Positions 16,435 through 23,979 of a stretch of DNA of 64,000 bases are shown piece after piece; within the stretch, counting starts at the first letter, position 1, and every line of letters begins with the position of its first letter. The position numbers and the translations under genes are program-made. The notes beneath the pieces were generated by a model. The model saw only the letters and a program-made list of their open reading frames with translations. It did not search any database and was not told the origin of the DNA. Location: contig JAHBVG010000019.1 of assembly GCA_019637695.1 (NCBI GenBank), positions 1 through 64,000 on the forward strand. The letters run 5' to 3'. This DNA is from Caldilineaceae bacterium. GTDB taxonomy: Bacteria; Chloroflexota; Anaerolineae; Caldilineales; Caldilineaceae.

Positions 16435-17238
16435 TCACCACGCCGTCCACCCGCCATCCACGAGGATATTCTGGCCGGTGATGTAGCTCCCCGCGTCGCT
16501 GGCAAGGAGGACGACCAGCCCCTTGAGTTCCTCCGGGCGGCCCATGCGGCCCAGCGGCACTTTGGCCGAGAGCCGGTCTATGAATTCGGGCAGGCGTTCT
16601 TGGATGGACTGCTTGGGGAAGGGGCCAGGGCTGATGGCATTGACGCGGATGTTGTGCGCCGCCCAATATGCAGCCAGATGGCGCGTCAGGTGGACGACTC
16701 CCCCTTTGAGGGCGTGGTAGTTGGGCGGGCTGTTGATGGGCAGATCGGTGTAGGCGTCGGGATAGCTGGCGACGACGCCGTACATGCTGGCAATATTGAT
16801 GATCGATCCCGGCGACTGCCGCGCGCGCAGGTGATCCACAACTGCGCGCGCCAGCAAAAAGTAGGCAGTGACCCCGGTATGGAAGGCGTTGTCGAAATCC
16901 GTGGCGGTGGCGGTGTCGATAGACGGGGCGGTGCCGCCGTAGGCGTTGTTGACCAGTACATCAATGCGCCCCAACCGATCCACCACGTCGGCTACAAACG
17001 CGGGGATGCTCTCGGTCTCGGCCTGTTCAAAGCCCAGGCCCAGGTGACCTTCGCCCGGCAGCGTGGCGGCGAAGGCGCGAGCCTGGTCCTCGTGGCGGCT
17101 AGTGACGACAAGGGTTGCCCCCGCCTCAGCGAGCGCCCGGCTCATGGCCGATCCCAGCCAGCCCGCCGCCCCGGTGACAATGGCGACCTTGCCTTGAAGG
17201 CTCAACAGTTCGTAGATGCTGCGTTCGTCGACTTGCAT
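16435..17238 (-). CDS. SDR family oxidoreductase (classical)
   Basis: 267 residues. Cofactor motif VTGAAGWLGSAM (TGxxxGxG type) at about 21-32, NNAYGG at about 96-101, the catalytic Ser in IINIASMYG and YxxxK as YHALK, then VNAISPGPFP. The C-terminus YITGQNILVDGGWTAW is typical of gluconate 5-dehydrogenase/3-oxoacyl reductase-like SDRs. It probably oxidises or reduces a hydroxy group of a sugar-derived intermediate. Same strand as the aminotransferase and GMC genes, separated by a 127-nt repeat array. Confidence 0.88.
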   Translation of the reverse strand: MQVDERSIYELLSLQGKVAIVTGAAGWLGSAMSRALAEAGATLVVTSRHEDQARAFAATLPGEGHLGLGFEQAETESIPAFVADVVDRLGRIDVLVNNAYGGTAPSIDTATATDFDNAFHTGVTAYFLLARAVVDHLRARQSPGSIINIASMYGVVASYPDAYTDLPINSPPNYHALKGGVVHLTRHLAAYWAAHNIRVNAISPGPFPKQSIQERLPEFIDRLSAKVPLGRMGRPEELKGLVVLLASDAGSYITGQNILVDGGWTAW

Positions 17239-17347
17239 AGACAGATCCTATGGGATGAGGGAAGAAAGATGATGGGACGATGAGATGATGGCGTGTCCCG
17301 TGATGCGTGAACGATTGCCACTTGCAACTTGCAACTTGCAGCCCAAT

Positions 17348-17465
17348 AAGTTAAGGGATGCAATGCTCGAAACCCTGCGGAGTTAGCACGCCGCTGTCCT
17401 CAGCGCTATGTGCGGCTGTCCTCCTGTAGACCCGCGCCTGGGGGCGCTAACTCCACACTTAACTT
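17348..17465. repeat. 118-bp MITE-like inverted repeat
   Basis: Nested inverted repeats: outer AAGTTAAG (17348-17355)/CTTAACTT (17458-17465) and inner GGAGTTAGC (17379-17387)/GCTAACTCC (17446-17454), with an internal ACGCCGCTGTCCTC / GTGCGGCTGTCCTC direct duplication. It fills the gap between the SDR 5' end and the UDG 3' end. No coding capacity. Confidence 0.55.
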
Positions 17466-17487
17466 AATGACATTGACTTGTAGCCTG

Positions 17488-18096
17488 CTACACAAACCGC
17501 TTCAACGCCTGAAAATCTTCGACCAGTGTCTGTTTCTGACTCTGGTTATAGAGCGCCACGGCTGGGTGGAAGAGGGGCACGACGGCAATCTCTCCATACG
17601 GCGTCTGCGCGGTGAGGACTTTGCCGTGCAGAGCGCTGATCTTTTCGCCCTGTTGCGGCATGTCGAAGGTGGCAAAGATGAAGTCCATAGCGAAGCGGCC
17701 CAGTGTGGCAATCACCTGGGGTTGGATCACCTCGATTTGGCGCAGAAGAAAGGGCGTATAAAGTTCAATCTCTGCCTTGTTGGGATCGCGGTTGGCCGGC
17801 GGGCGATCCTTGACCACATTGGTAATGTAAACCTTGTCGCGCGCCAGCCCGATCCCAGCCAGCAGTTCGTTGAGCATCCGCCCCGACGCGCCCACAAACG
17901 GCTGCCCCTTCTTCGCTTCCCACTCACCAGGCGCTTCCCCAATCAAGAGGATCGCGGCGTCGGGGTCGCCTTCGCCAAAGACCATGTGATAGTTGTTTTG
18001 AATGCGATATTCGTAAAGCGGAGATGCCGTCAGCGCGCGCGCCTCCTCGGCGATCTGCTCTAGCTGCGTTTTCTTATCGGGTATCAAATCTACCAT
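17488..18096 (-). CDS. Uracil-DNA glycosylase, family 4-like, lacking all Fe-S cysteines
   Basis: 202 residues. Motif A is GEAPGEWEAKKGQPFVGASG (53-72), as in family 4/5 UDGs, with VYITNVVKDRPPANRDPNKAEIE following and the C-terminal HPAVAL loop. Family 4 enzymes coordinate a [4Fe-4S] cluster with four cysteines, two before motif A and two around NVVKCRPPxNRxP. Here these positions read LTASPL, KDRPP and ELYTPF, and the whole protein has no Cys. The fold may be kept without the cluster, or activity may differ. Start ATG 18096 has no clear Shine-Dalgarno. The upstream kinase gene is 43 nt away. Confidence 0.85.
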   Translation of the reverse strand: MVDLIPDKKTQLEQIAEEARALTASPLYEYRIQNNYHMVFGEGDPDAAILLIGEAPGEWEAKKGQPFVGASGRMLNELLAGIGLARDKVYITNVVKDRPPANRDPNKAEIELYTPFLLRQIEVIQPQVIATLGRFAMDFIFATFDMPQQGEKISALHGKVLTAQTPYGEIAVVPLFHPAVALYNQSQKQTLVEDFQALKRFV

Positions 18097-18138
18097 CCAT
18101 TTTGGTTAGGGGTTAAGCCAAAACCGCGCCACCAGTCA

Positions 18139-19146
18139 TCACAGGATCTGCGGCACGATCACCTTTGAGCCAATCGCTGTCAAGGAGTCGCGCAGCCGCG
18201 TCAGCATCGCTTCATCCGCGTAGAGACCCACAATTGCGCCGCCGGAACCGGCAAATTTGGCGCTCGCCCCACAGGCTCGCGCTGTCTCGACCATCTCCAC
18301 CTGCCAGGCCGGCAGTTGGTAGATGGTGCGACGCAGATCGAAGTTGGCATTGATCAAAAGGTTCAGCCCCTCCACATCCTGATTGCGGATGGCTTCGCGG
18401 CCCTGGGCGGCCAGATCGGCAAACTGGCGCATGGCGTTGACGATCTGCGCGTCGCCGCGATTATACCGTCCGCGGATGTCGTTGTGGAAGCGTTCGGTCG
18501 GTTCGCTCAACGCGGCGTGATAGGCAACGTAGAAAGGCGGCAGCCAACCACTTTCCAGCGGCTCATACTCATAGCAGGTGAAGCCAGAGATCGAGCGCGC
18601 ACACGCCTTGTCGAAGTTCATGTAGACCATGCCCTCGTAACATTGGATCACCCGATCTTGCAGGCCGGCGGCAATGCCTAATTCCTCGGTCTCTACCGAG
18701 AGGACAAAGGAGGGCTGGGCTGCCAACGGGATCTCCACCGCGTAAAACTCCATCAGCGCGCGCATGGTCGCCGTGATGATACCGCTGGAACCGGCCATCC
18801 CCACCTGTTGAGGAATACTGGAACTGTATCGCACCGAGAAGTTGCGGTCATGCAGCCTGATCCCCTGCGCCTGGCAATAGTCGACGAAGCGCTTGATCGT
18901 GGCCTTGATCAGCCGGATGCCGCCATAATAGCCATGAAGCTGCACATCCTTTGCCAGATCGTGGATAGAACGGAAGCGGGCGCGATCATTTTCGGTCAGC
19001 ACGATCTCCAACGAATCCCATTCGTAGATCACCACCTCGGCCCAAAAATTGCGCACGATGATCGAAATCGTCTTGCCGTTATAGCCATCGGATGGGTTGC
19101 CGAGCAGACCGGCGCGGGCGTAGGCGCGTTTACGGATGATTTGCAT
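18139..19146 (-). CDS. Glucuronokinase-like GHMP kinase
   Basis: 335 residues from the ATG at 19146 (GGAGGA 8-10 nt upstream). The N-terminus ARAGLLGNPSDGYNGKTIS, the segment LHGYYGGIRLIKATIKRFVDYC, the ATP loop IPQQVGMAGSSGIITATMRAL, EELGIAAGLQDRVIQCYEG and KFAGSGGAIVGLY follow, in order and spacing, the plant glucuronokinases that make glucuronate 1-phosphate. I therefore call it a glucuronate 1-kinase homologue; a related sugar-acid or sugar substrate is possible. Its start overlaps the end of the GalU-type gene by 17 nt, so the two are translationally linked. Confidence 0.8.
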   Translation of the reverse strand: MQIIRKRAYARAGLLGNPSDGYNGKTISIIVRNFWAEVVIYEWDSLEIVLTENDRARFRSIHDLAKDVQLHGYYGGIRLIKATIKRFVDYCQAQGIRLHDRNFSVRYSSSIPQQVGMAGSSGIITATMRALMEFYAVEIPLAAQPSFVLSVETEELGIAAGLQDRVIQCYEGMVYMNFDKACARSISGFTCYEYEPLESGWLPPFYVAYHAALSEPTERFHNDIRGRYNRGDAQIVNAMRQFADLAAQGREAIRNQDVEGLNLLINANFDLRRTIYQLPAWQVEMVETARACGASAKFAGSGGAIVGLYADEAMLTRLRDSLTAIGSKVIVPQIL

Positions 19147-20020
19147 GGAGCAATTCCTCCAAATAGCAATGGAGATCCGGACCAAACTTCTCGTCAGCCA
19201 GGGCAAACTCTACAAAGGCGCGGAAGTACGATTCAAAATTGCCGATGTCGTAACGCCGTTCGTCCTCGCGCAGGCACATGCCGTAGACCTTGCCGCCCTC
19301 TTTGATCATCAGGCGGATGGCGTCGGTGAGTTGGATTTCGCCGCCTTTCCCCGGCTCGATGCGATCCAGCGCGTCGAAGATGGCAGGGGAGAAGATATAA
19401 CGGGCGGCAATCGCCAGGTTGCTGGGCGCTTCCTCGCGCGATGGTTTTTCGATCACATCCGCCAACTCGAAGAGATCGCCCCGCTCCTTGGGCTGGGCGA
19501 CGCCGTAACGATGCACCTCGTCCATTGGGACTTCTTCAAAGGCGACCACAGCATCGGCCTTCTTCTCGATAAAAGAAGCGGCCATACGCCGCACCACATC
19601 GCTCTGCGCGTTCATTCCAATGATCGAATCGCCCAGCGCCACGGCGAAAGGACGATCCCCCACGAAGGGCTGCGCGCAGAGGACGGCGTGGCCCAGCCCC
19701 AATAATTGACGCTGACGGGTGAAAAAGTAGCGCAGCGGCGCCCGCTCAAAATCAAGCTCCGCCAGCAGATCCTCTTTGCCGGTCTCGCGCAGGATCTCGA
19801 TTAACTCGTGGTTGAGGTCGAAATGGTTCTCAATTGAACTTTTCCCCTGCCCCGTGATAAAAAGAATGCGCTCCATACCCACGCGCGTCAACTCTTCCAC
19901 CACATATTGCACCACCGGCTTGCGCCCCACCGGCAGCATCTCCTTGGGTTGTGATTTCGTCGCCGGCAGCAAACGGGATCCATGTCCGGCTACAGGCACC
20001 ACGGCAATGTTAATTTCCAT
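19130..20020 (-). CDS. galU: UTP-glucose-1-phosphate uridylyltransferase family protein
   Basis: 296 residues. VPVAGHGSRLLPATKSQPKEMLPVGRKPVVQYVVEE is the GalU N-terminal nucleotide-binding region with the Lys of PKEMLP; LGLGHAVLCAQPF, FAVALGDSII and GGEIQLTDAIRLM are also in place. It makes a UDP-sugar from UTP and a sugar 1-phosphate. The AAGxGTRxLPxTK motif is altered to VAGHGSRLLPATK. Overlap with the glucuronokinase-like gene suggests that the natural substrate may be glucuronate 1-phosphate as well as, or instead of, glucose 1-phosphate. The symbol reflects family only. Confidence 0.85.
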   Translation of the reverse strand: MEINIAVVPVAGHGSRLLPATKSQPKEMLPVGRKPVVQYVVEELTRVGMERILFITGQGKSSIENHFDLNHELIEILRETGKEDLLAELDFERAPLRYFFTRQRQLLGLGHAVLCAQPFVGDRPFAVALGDSIIGMNAQSDVVRRMAASFIEKKADAVVAFEEVPMDEVHRYGVAQPKERGDLFELADVIEKPSREEAPSNLAIAARYIFSPAIFDALDRIEPGKGGEIQLTDAIRLMIKEGGKVYGMCLREDERRYDIGNFESYFRAFVEFALADEKFGPDLHCYLEELLHANHP

Positions 20021-20068
20021 AAATTCTAGCGACTCTTTCTAAACAGAAATGGTTGAACAATTCACCCA

Positions 20069-20098
20069 ATTATAGCGATTCTGTGTGAATTATCAGAA
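20069..20098 (-). promoter_or_regulatory. Predicted promoter of the galU-glucuronokinase operon
   Basis: On the minus strand TTCTGA (20098-20093), an 18-nt spacer and a perfect TATAAT (20074-20069), about 49 nt before the ATG. Predicted by eye. Confidence 0.4.
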
Positions 20099-20227
20099 TC
20101 CGCTTGAAACGGGCATTGAAACGTCCGCCAAACGGAGCGCATGACATACTGAGCGCAGATGCCGAAGTGGCTAGCTGGCATCTCTCACAGTTCATTCTTC
20201 ACTTTGATACTTGAAAATGGAGGTTTT

Positions 20228-20827
20228 ATGTTGCGACGGTTCTTTGTTTTGTTCTCTCTGGGGTTGATGGTTCTGCTTGCCGGGTGTGGGCCTGTTCGGG
20301 TTCCGCTGTTGCTACCGACACAGGGGCAGATACCAGCCCTGGATGCAACCTGCCCTGTGCCAACCGGGGATCTACAACAGTTAGCCGTGGATCGCGAAGG
20401 CTATTGTCTGTTATACCCCGCCGGGTACATCGTAGAGCAGCCCGCGGATGGCATCACCGTGTTGGTGATGGACGGTCTTTTGGACGCCGCCCATGCCCAC
20501 ATCAACGTTGAGGATGCGTTGGGCCGCACCGCCGAGGAGGTCGCTACCGCGCTGGTGGATGAATTCAACCCGCTGGGTTTTGAGCTTGAGATTTCTCAGG
20601 TGAATGTCGCCAATGAAACAGGCTTTATGGTAGACAACGTCCCCGGCCAGGATCTCAACCGGCAGCTTTTCGTTGTCCACAACGGGCGGCTCTACAGCTT
20701 CCTCTTTGCCCCGGCGGATGTCGAACGCGCCGAAGTCCAAGCGCAGATGGAGGATCTCTATACGACCGTGATCGACTCATTCACCTTCATCGCGCCGACC
20801 GCGCCAACGGGTCTGCCGCGTCCATGA
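20228..20827 (+). CDS. Small lipoprotein of unknown function
   Basis: 199 residues from the ATG at 20228, with GGAGG 5 nt upstream. MLRRFFVLFSLGLMVLLAGCGP is a signal peptide with a lipobox LLAGC, so the mature protein begins at Cys18 and is anchored outside the membrane. The mature part has a CPVPTGDLQQLAVDREGYCLLYPAGY segment seen in Chloroflexi-type secreted proteins, and an alternating beta pattern ending VIDSFTFIAP. No catalytic motif. It is divergent from galU. Confidence 0.7.
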   Translation: MLRRFFVLFSLGLMVLLAGCGPVRVPLLLPTQGQIPALDATCPVPTGDLQQLAVDREGYCLLYPAGYIVEQPADGITVLVMDGLLDAAHAHINVEDALGRTAEEVATALVDEFNPLGFELEISQVNVANETGFMVDNVPGQDLNRQLFVVHNGRLYSFLFAPADVERAEVQAQMEDLYTTVIDSFTFIAPTAPTGLPRP

Positions 20828-20883
20828 GGTTAAGGATTGGGGATTGGTGACTGGAGGTTTCGCACGAACTTGGATACGGGTGA

Positions 20884-20974
20884 CTCCCAGATTGGGGGCG
20901 CAGCGGTCGGGTCCGGGACCCGACCGCTGCCGGTCACGGACCGGCGAGGAGCATTCTCACCCCAAATTTGGGAC
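20884..20974. repeat. Nested GGTC-core palindromes
   Basis: Perfect 13-bp arms CAGCGGTCGGGTC/GACCCGACCGCTG with loop CGG (20901-20929) and arms GCCGGTC/GACCGGC with loop ACG (20929-20945), enclosed by TCCCAGATTGGGG / CCCCAAATTTGGGA. It lies between two convergent genes and supplies the stop codon and last residues of the minus-strand one. Confidence 0.75.
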
Positions 20975-21137
20975 GCGCTCCCCCCTGACGTAAGGCTTTG
21001 CGTACTTCATCTAATCTACGTACGTCTGCAAGTGTCAGGTATGGGGACCAACCTTCTTCTTCGTAGATAAGTTCAACATCTACTTCAGCAGCGAATCTAC
21101 CCTCATGAACTAACTTTGTTACCAGACGCTTCGTCAT
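20934..21137 (-). CDS. Small antitoxin-like protein beside a DUF4258 remnant
   Basis: 67 residues from the ATG at 21137. The sequence MTKRLVTKLVHEGRFAAEVDVELIYEEEGWSPYLTLADVRRLDEVRKALRQG looks like the small partner often found after DUF4258 genes; this is recalled, not searched. The ATG overlaps the stop of the DUF4258 remnant as TAATG, so the two once formed a pair. After ALRQG the frame crosses a run of six G and then a GGTC-core palindrome, giving an odd tail ARPKFGVRMLLAGP; loss of one G would instead end in ERVPNLG. The C-terminus may therefore be frameshifted or repeat-derived. Confidence 0.5.
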   Translation of the reverse strand: MTKRLVTKLVHEGRFAAEVDVELIYEEEGWSPYLTLADVRRLDEVRKALRQGGARPKFGVRMLLAGP

Positions 21138-21218
21138 TATTTCCGCCGTAAATAATCTTCCGACCAACGTTCCGGATCAGGACGGTAGGCTGTTATCAGA
21201 ACCGCTGGTGAATCTACC
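21136..21218 (-). pseudogene. Remnant of a DUF4258-type toxin gene (C-terminal end only)
   Basis: A short frame reads DIPKGVDSPAVLITAYRPDPERWSEDYLRRK and ends in TAA, whose last A starts the following ATG. The ITxYRPDPERW ending is like that of DUF4258 proteins (RelE-fold toxin candidates). An in-frame TGA lies immediately upstream and there is no start codon, so only about 30 codons remain. It overlaps the end of the DsbA-like gene by 5 nt in another frame, as if the rest was deleted. Confidence 0.4.
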
Positions 21219-21831
21219 CCTTTAGGAATATCTCACTCTGTATCTGTTCTACGACCTGGCGCAGTGTGTTGTAGGGCACCGCACCGGGGATTAGATATTT
21301 CTGCTCGAAGATCAAGGCGGGGACGCCTTGCAGACCGTATGTGCGCGCCATGTCGATGTCCTCATTGACCTCTGCCTCATATTGAGAATCGTCCAACGCA
21401 GCCTCGAATGCTGTCGCATCCAGCCCGACGCTTTGGGCAAGATCACTCAGCACGGCGCGATCCTCGATGTTGCGGGCTTCGAGCCAATACGCCCTCAGCA
21501 CAGCGTCGTGGAAGGCGTTGCCCTTGCCCTTCGCCTCTGCGTATTTCACGCCGATCAGAGCAGGACGGCTATCAATGCCAAAGGGACCTGGGTTCATCTC
21601 GACGCCATATTGCTCCCGCGCAGTGGCGTAGAGTTGAGGGCGGCTTGCCTCGATCCTGGCCCGATACTCCGGCGGGATGGGTGGCCCACCTTTGGGGCGC
21701 AGTTCAAACGAATGCCAGTTGAGGTTCACCGCATGGGTGCGTTCTAGCTCCGCCAGACTGACAGAGACGAGGAAGCACCACGGTCAATTAAAGTCGGACC
21801 AGACGTCGATCTGGACGGGCGTGGTTGTCAT
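21214..21831 (-). CDS. DsbA/FrnE-family thiol oxidoreductase with in-frame TGA at the CxxC motif (candidate selenoprotein)
   Basis: 205 codons if TGA at 21784-21786 is read through. Start ATG 21831 has AAAGGA upstream and overlaps the atl stop as ATGA. Codons 10-19 read V-W-S-D-F-N-TGA-P-W-C; the family has VWSDFxCPWC, so TGA stands exactly at the first redox Cys (U16-P-W-C19). Downstream, WHSFELRP, NPGPFGIDSRPALIG and the cis-Pro segment GVPALIF complete an intact FrnE-type fold. TGA is a normal stop elsewhere here (for example at 577). An imperfect stem-loop can be drawn just after TGA: GGUGCUUC with GAA-C-GCACC. Alternatives: a nonsense mutation or a sequence error; a GTG at 21729 could start a form without CxxC. 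Confidence 0.65.
21784..21786 (-). other. Putative selenocysteine codon (TGA) of the DsbA/FrnE-like protein
   Basis: TGA is codon 16 of the reading frame beginning at 21831, in the position of the N-terminal Cys of C-P-W-C. After it, bases +5 to +12 (GGTGCTTC) pair with +40 to +48 (GAACGCACC) with a single bulged C, and CTC/GAG pair inside. The remaining loop is about 18 nt with a G in first position, larger than the textbook bacterial SECIS loop. Confidence 0.5.
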
Positions 21832-22223
21832 TTCCATTTCCTTTTTGAATGTCGATAGGGCGCGCCCACGGCGAATCCGTTTGTTTCCAGCCATGTCGGG
21901 TCAGGACCATGCCAGCCGAAGCGATCAAAATCGACCCGATCTTCAGCGTCAAAGCGGACGCCTTCTTCTTCCAGCCGGTGGCGTTGCTCCATCGTACCCG
22001 ATCCATCGGCGCGTGGACTAATCCGGCCTCCGCTGTTGATCACTCGCTGCCAGGGGACATCGTTGCCTTCGGGCAACCCGGCCAGCGCGTAGCCCACCAT
22101 ACGCGGAGTACAGTATCCCTCGATCCATGCAATCTGTCCGTAAGTTGCCACCTGCCCGCGCGGGATCTGTCGCACGACGGCCAGAATGCGCTGGTATACA
22201 GGTTTGGAGAGAGGATCGTTCAT
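21828..22223 (-). CDS. atl: Alkyltransferase-like protein (MGMT family, no active Cys)
   Basis: 131 residues from the ATG at 22223; a longer frame from 22283 is possible but its extra codons come from GTGAAACGTGA repeats. YQRILAVVRQIPRGQVATYGQIA and CTPRMVGYALAGLP are the MGMT DNA-binding helix region. The active-site PCHRV is PWQRVINSGG here, with Trp instead of Cys, as in ATL proteins that flag O6-alkylguanine for nucleotide excision repair. The Q in place of H is unusual for ATL. Its stop overlaps the start of the DsbA-like gene (ATGA). Confidence 0.85.
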   Translation of the reverse strand: MNDPLSKPVYQRILAVVRQIPRGQVATYGQIAWIEGYCTPRMVGYALAGLPEGNDVPWQRVINSGGRISPRADGSGTMEQRHRLEEEGVRFDAEDRVDFDRFGWHGPDPTWLETNGFAVGAPYRHSKRKWK

Positions 22224-22458
22224 GCCGTTCACGAAACTGTCCTGGTTTGCAGATCTAAAACGTGAAACGTGATCTTTTGCCATTCACTCTTCACGTTTCA
22301 CTCTTCATCTTTATTTTACCCCACGCCGACCCAAGTCGAACTTAATCGATCTGATAATTTATCAATATCGGCCATCTCTCGGTATGATAAAAGGCATTCG
22401 TAAGGATCTGGTTTGTGTTTTGCATCTGTAGTGTGTTCTTATTTGGAGATTTGACTGC

Positions 22459-23880
22459 ATGGATTTATTGCGACATGTGCGGATGTGGATGCTGATTGGC
22501 ATCCTCGTAGTAGCGGTGGCGGCCTGTACGCTGCCCACTGAACGCTGGGGAGAATCGTCGAGAGAAGTCGTTATCATCCCCACCCCAGCATCCATGGCCC
22601 GGCAGCTTATGCCTACCTTTACGCCGACGCCGACACCCTTGCCCAATACGCCCACAGCAACGCCGGAGGCCACCCCTTCCCCGACCTTAGAAGCTACCCC
22701 ATCGCTGACCCCGCTGCCCCCGGTGATGGCTGCGGCGCTGCCTGATACGCTACAAAATTTCGAGCAGATCGGCCACACCTCGCTCGATGCTATCGGTTGG
22801 CACGGTGGGCTGGCGTTGGCAGATCGCTGCGCCTACGTGGGCAACCGCCGTTCGGGCCACATCGCCATTGTGGATATCACCAATCCGGCCCAACCAACAC
22901 CGATTGGGCGCATCCCCATTGGGCGAAATACGGAACCGGTGGAGCTGCGCACGATCCCCGCGCGCAATTTGCTGGTGGTGGCGGATGTGGTAGCAGCGCC
23001 CCATCTGCGCACATTTGACATTACCGATTGCGCCAACCCCCAACCGCTGGCGTCGATGACGTTGCCGGCGCCGGCCCACGAGTTCTATCTCTGGCAGGGT
23101 GGGGAACGCGTCCTCTTCTTCGCGGCGACCTTTGGCGGTCCCCCCGATATGGTGGTAGTGGATCTGACCTACCCCGCTGCGCCGTATGAAGTTGCGCGCT
23201 GGTCCGCCCGCGACATCGGGTTGCCTGGACGGTTGCATTCGCTGACCGTCTCGCCCTCGGCAGATCTCGCTTACCTGGCCTTGTGGGATGGCGGTTTTGC
23301 CATGGCCCAGTTGGATCTGCCCCAGGTGCATGTATTGGGAAAGGGTGAGATCGGCGCGCCAATTTTCTGGTTCCCCAATACGCATTCGGCGCTGCCTCTG
23401 ACCGATCCGCGCTATGTCTTGCTGACCTCCGAGATCTACAAATGTCCCTTTGGCGCGATGCTCATCGTCGATGTGGCCGATCCGGCAGCGCCGCAAGTGA
23501 TCTCCTCGTTCAGTCTGCCCGAAAACCGCTGTGACAACCTCCCTGCGGCGGATGCTGTCTTCACCGCGCACAATCCATTGCTCGTGGGGGATCTGCTCTT
23601 TGTAAGTTGGTACGCCGGCGGGTTACAGGTCCTCGACGTGAGCGATCCGGCCCATCCACAGCGGGTGGGGCAGTTTTTGCCTGGGCGGGCTGGGGCGGCA
23701 GCGCAGAGTTATGTCGGGCGCTATCCGGTGCAGACGTGGAGCTACCCGATCCTGCGCGAGGGTCTGCTCTATGTGGTGGATATTCAAAGTGGATTGCACG
23801 TTGTGCGCTATACCGGCCCCAAAGCGGAAGGGTTGGCTGGCGTCGCCCACCTTGAAAGCAATGTGACGATGCAGCCGTGA
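22459..23880 (+). CDS. Lipoprotein with LVIVD-type beta-propeller
   Basis: 473 residues. The N-terminus MWMLIGILVVAVAACTLP is a signal peptide ending in a lipobox-like VAAC (Cys23). A Thr/Pro-rich linker (about 50-85, TPTPTPLPNTPTATPEATPSP) leads to a domain with LVIVD-like repeats: AYVGNRRSGHIAIVDITNPAQP, LLVVADVVAAPHLRTFDITDCANP, GAMLIVDVADPAAP, LLFVSWYAGGLQVLDVSDPAHP and LYVVDIQSGLHVVRY. Such propellers bind partners at the cell surface; no enzymatic residue is seen. Monocistronic, convergent with the acetyltransferase. Confidence 0.82.
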   Translation: MDLLRHVRMWMLIGILVVAVAACTLPTERWGESSREVVIIPTPASMARQLMPTFTPTPTPLPNTPTATPEATPSPTLEATPSLTPLPPVMAAALPDTLQNFEQIGHTSLDAIGWHGGLALADRCAYVGNRRSGHIAIVDITNPAQPTPIGRIPIGRNTEPVELRTIPARNLLVVADVVAAPHLRTFDITDCANPQPLASMTLPAPAHEFYLWQGGERVLFFAATFGGPPDMVVVDLTYPAAPYEVARWSARDIGLPGRLHSLTVSPSADLAYLALWDGGFAMAQLDLPQVHVLGKGEIGAPIFWFPNTHSALPLTDPRYVLLTSEIYKCPFGAMLIVDVADPAAPQVISSFSLPENRCDNLPAADAVFTAHNPLLVGDLLFVSWYAGGLQVLDVSDPAHPQRVGQFLPGRAGAAAQSYVGRYPVQTWSYPILREGLLYVVDIQSGLHVVRYTGPKAEGLAGVAHLESNVTMQP

Positions 23881-23916
23881 GCGTGATCCTCCAAACGCGG
23901 GGAAGTAGTTGCTGCT

Positions 23917-23953
23917 TAGGCTCTGGGACGGTCCGTGACCGTCCCAGAGCCTA
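23917..23953. repeat. Perfect 17-bp palindrome with GGTC-CGT-GACC core
   Basis: TAGGCTCTGGGACGGTC (23917-23933), loop CGT, GACCGTCCCAGAGCCTA (23937-23953). It lies between two convergent stop codons and could serve as a terminator in both directions, although no T-tract adjoins. Confidence 0.8.
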
Positions 23954-23979
23954 TAAAATCGTGAACTATTGAAAATCGA

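Noticed and set aside
21784..21786. Reassignment of TGA to Trp or Gly across the genome
   Set aside because: TGA is the ordinary stop of many genes here, such as those ending at 577 and 23880, so a general recoding is excluded.
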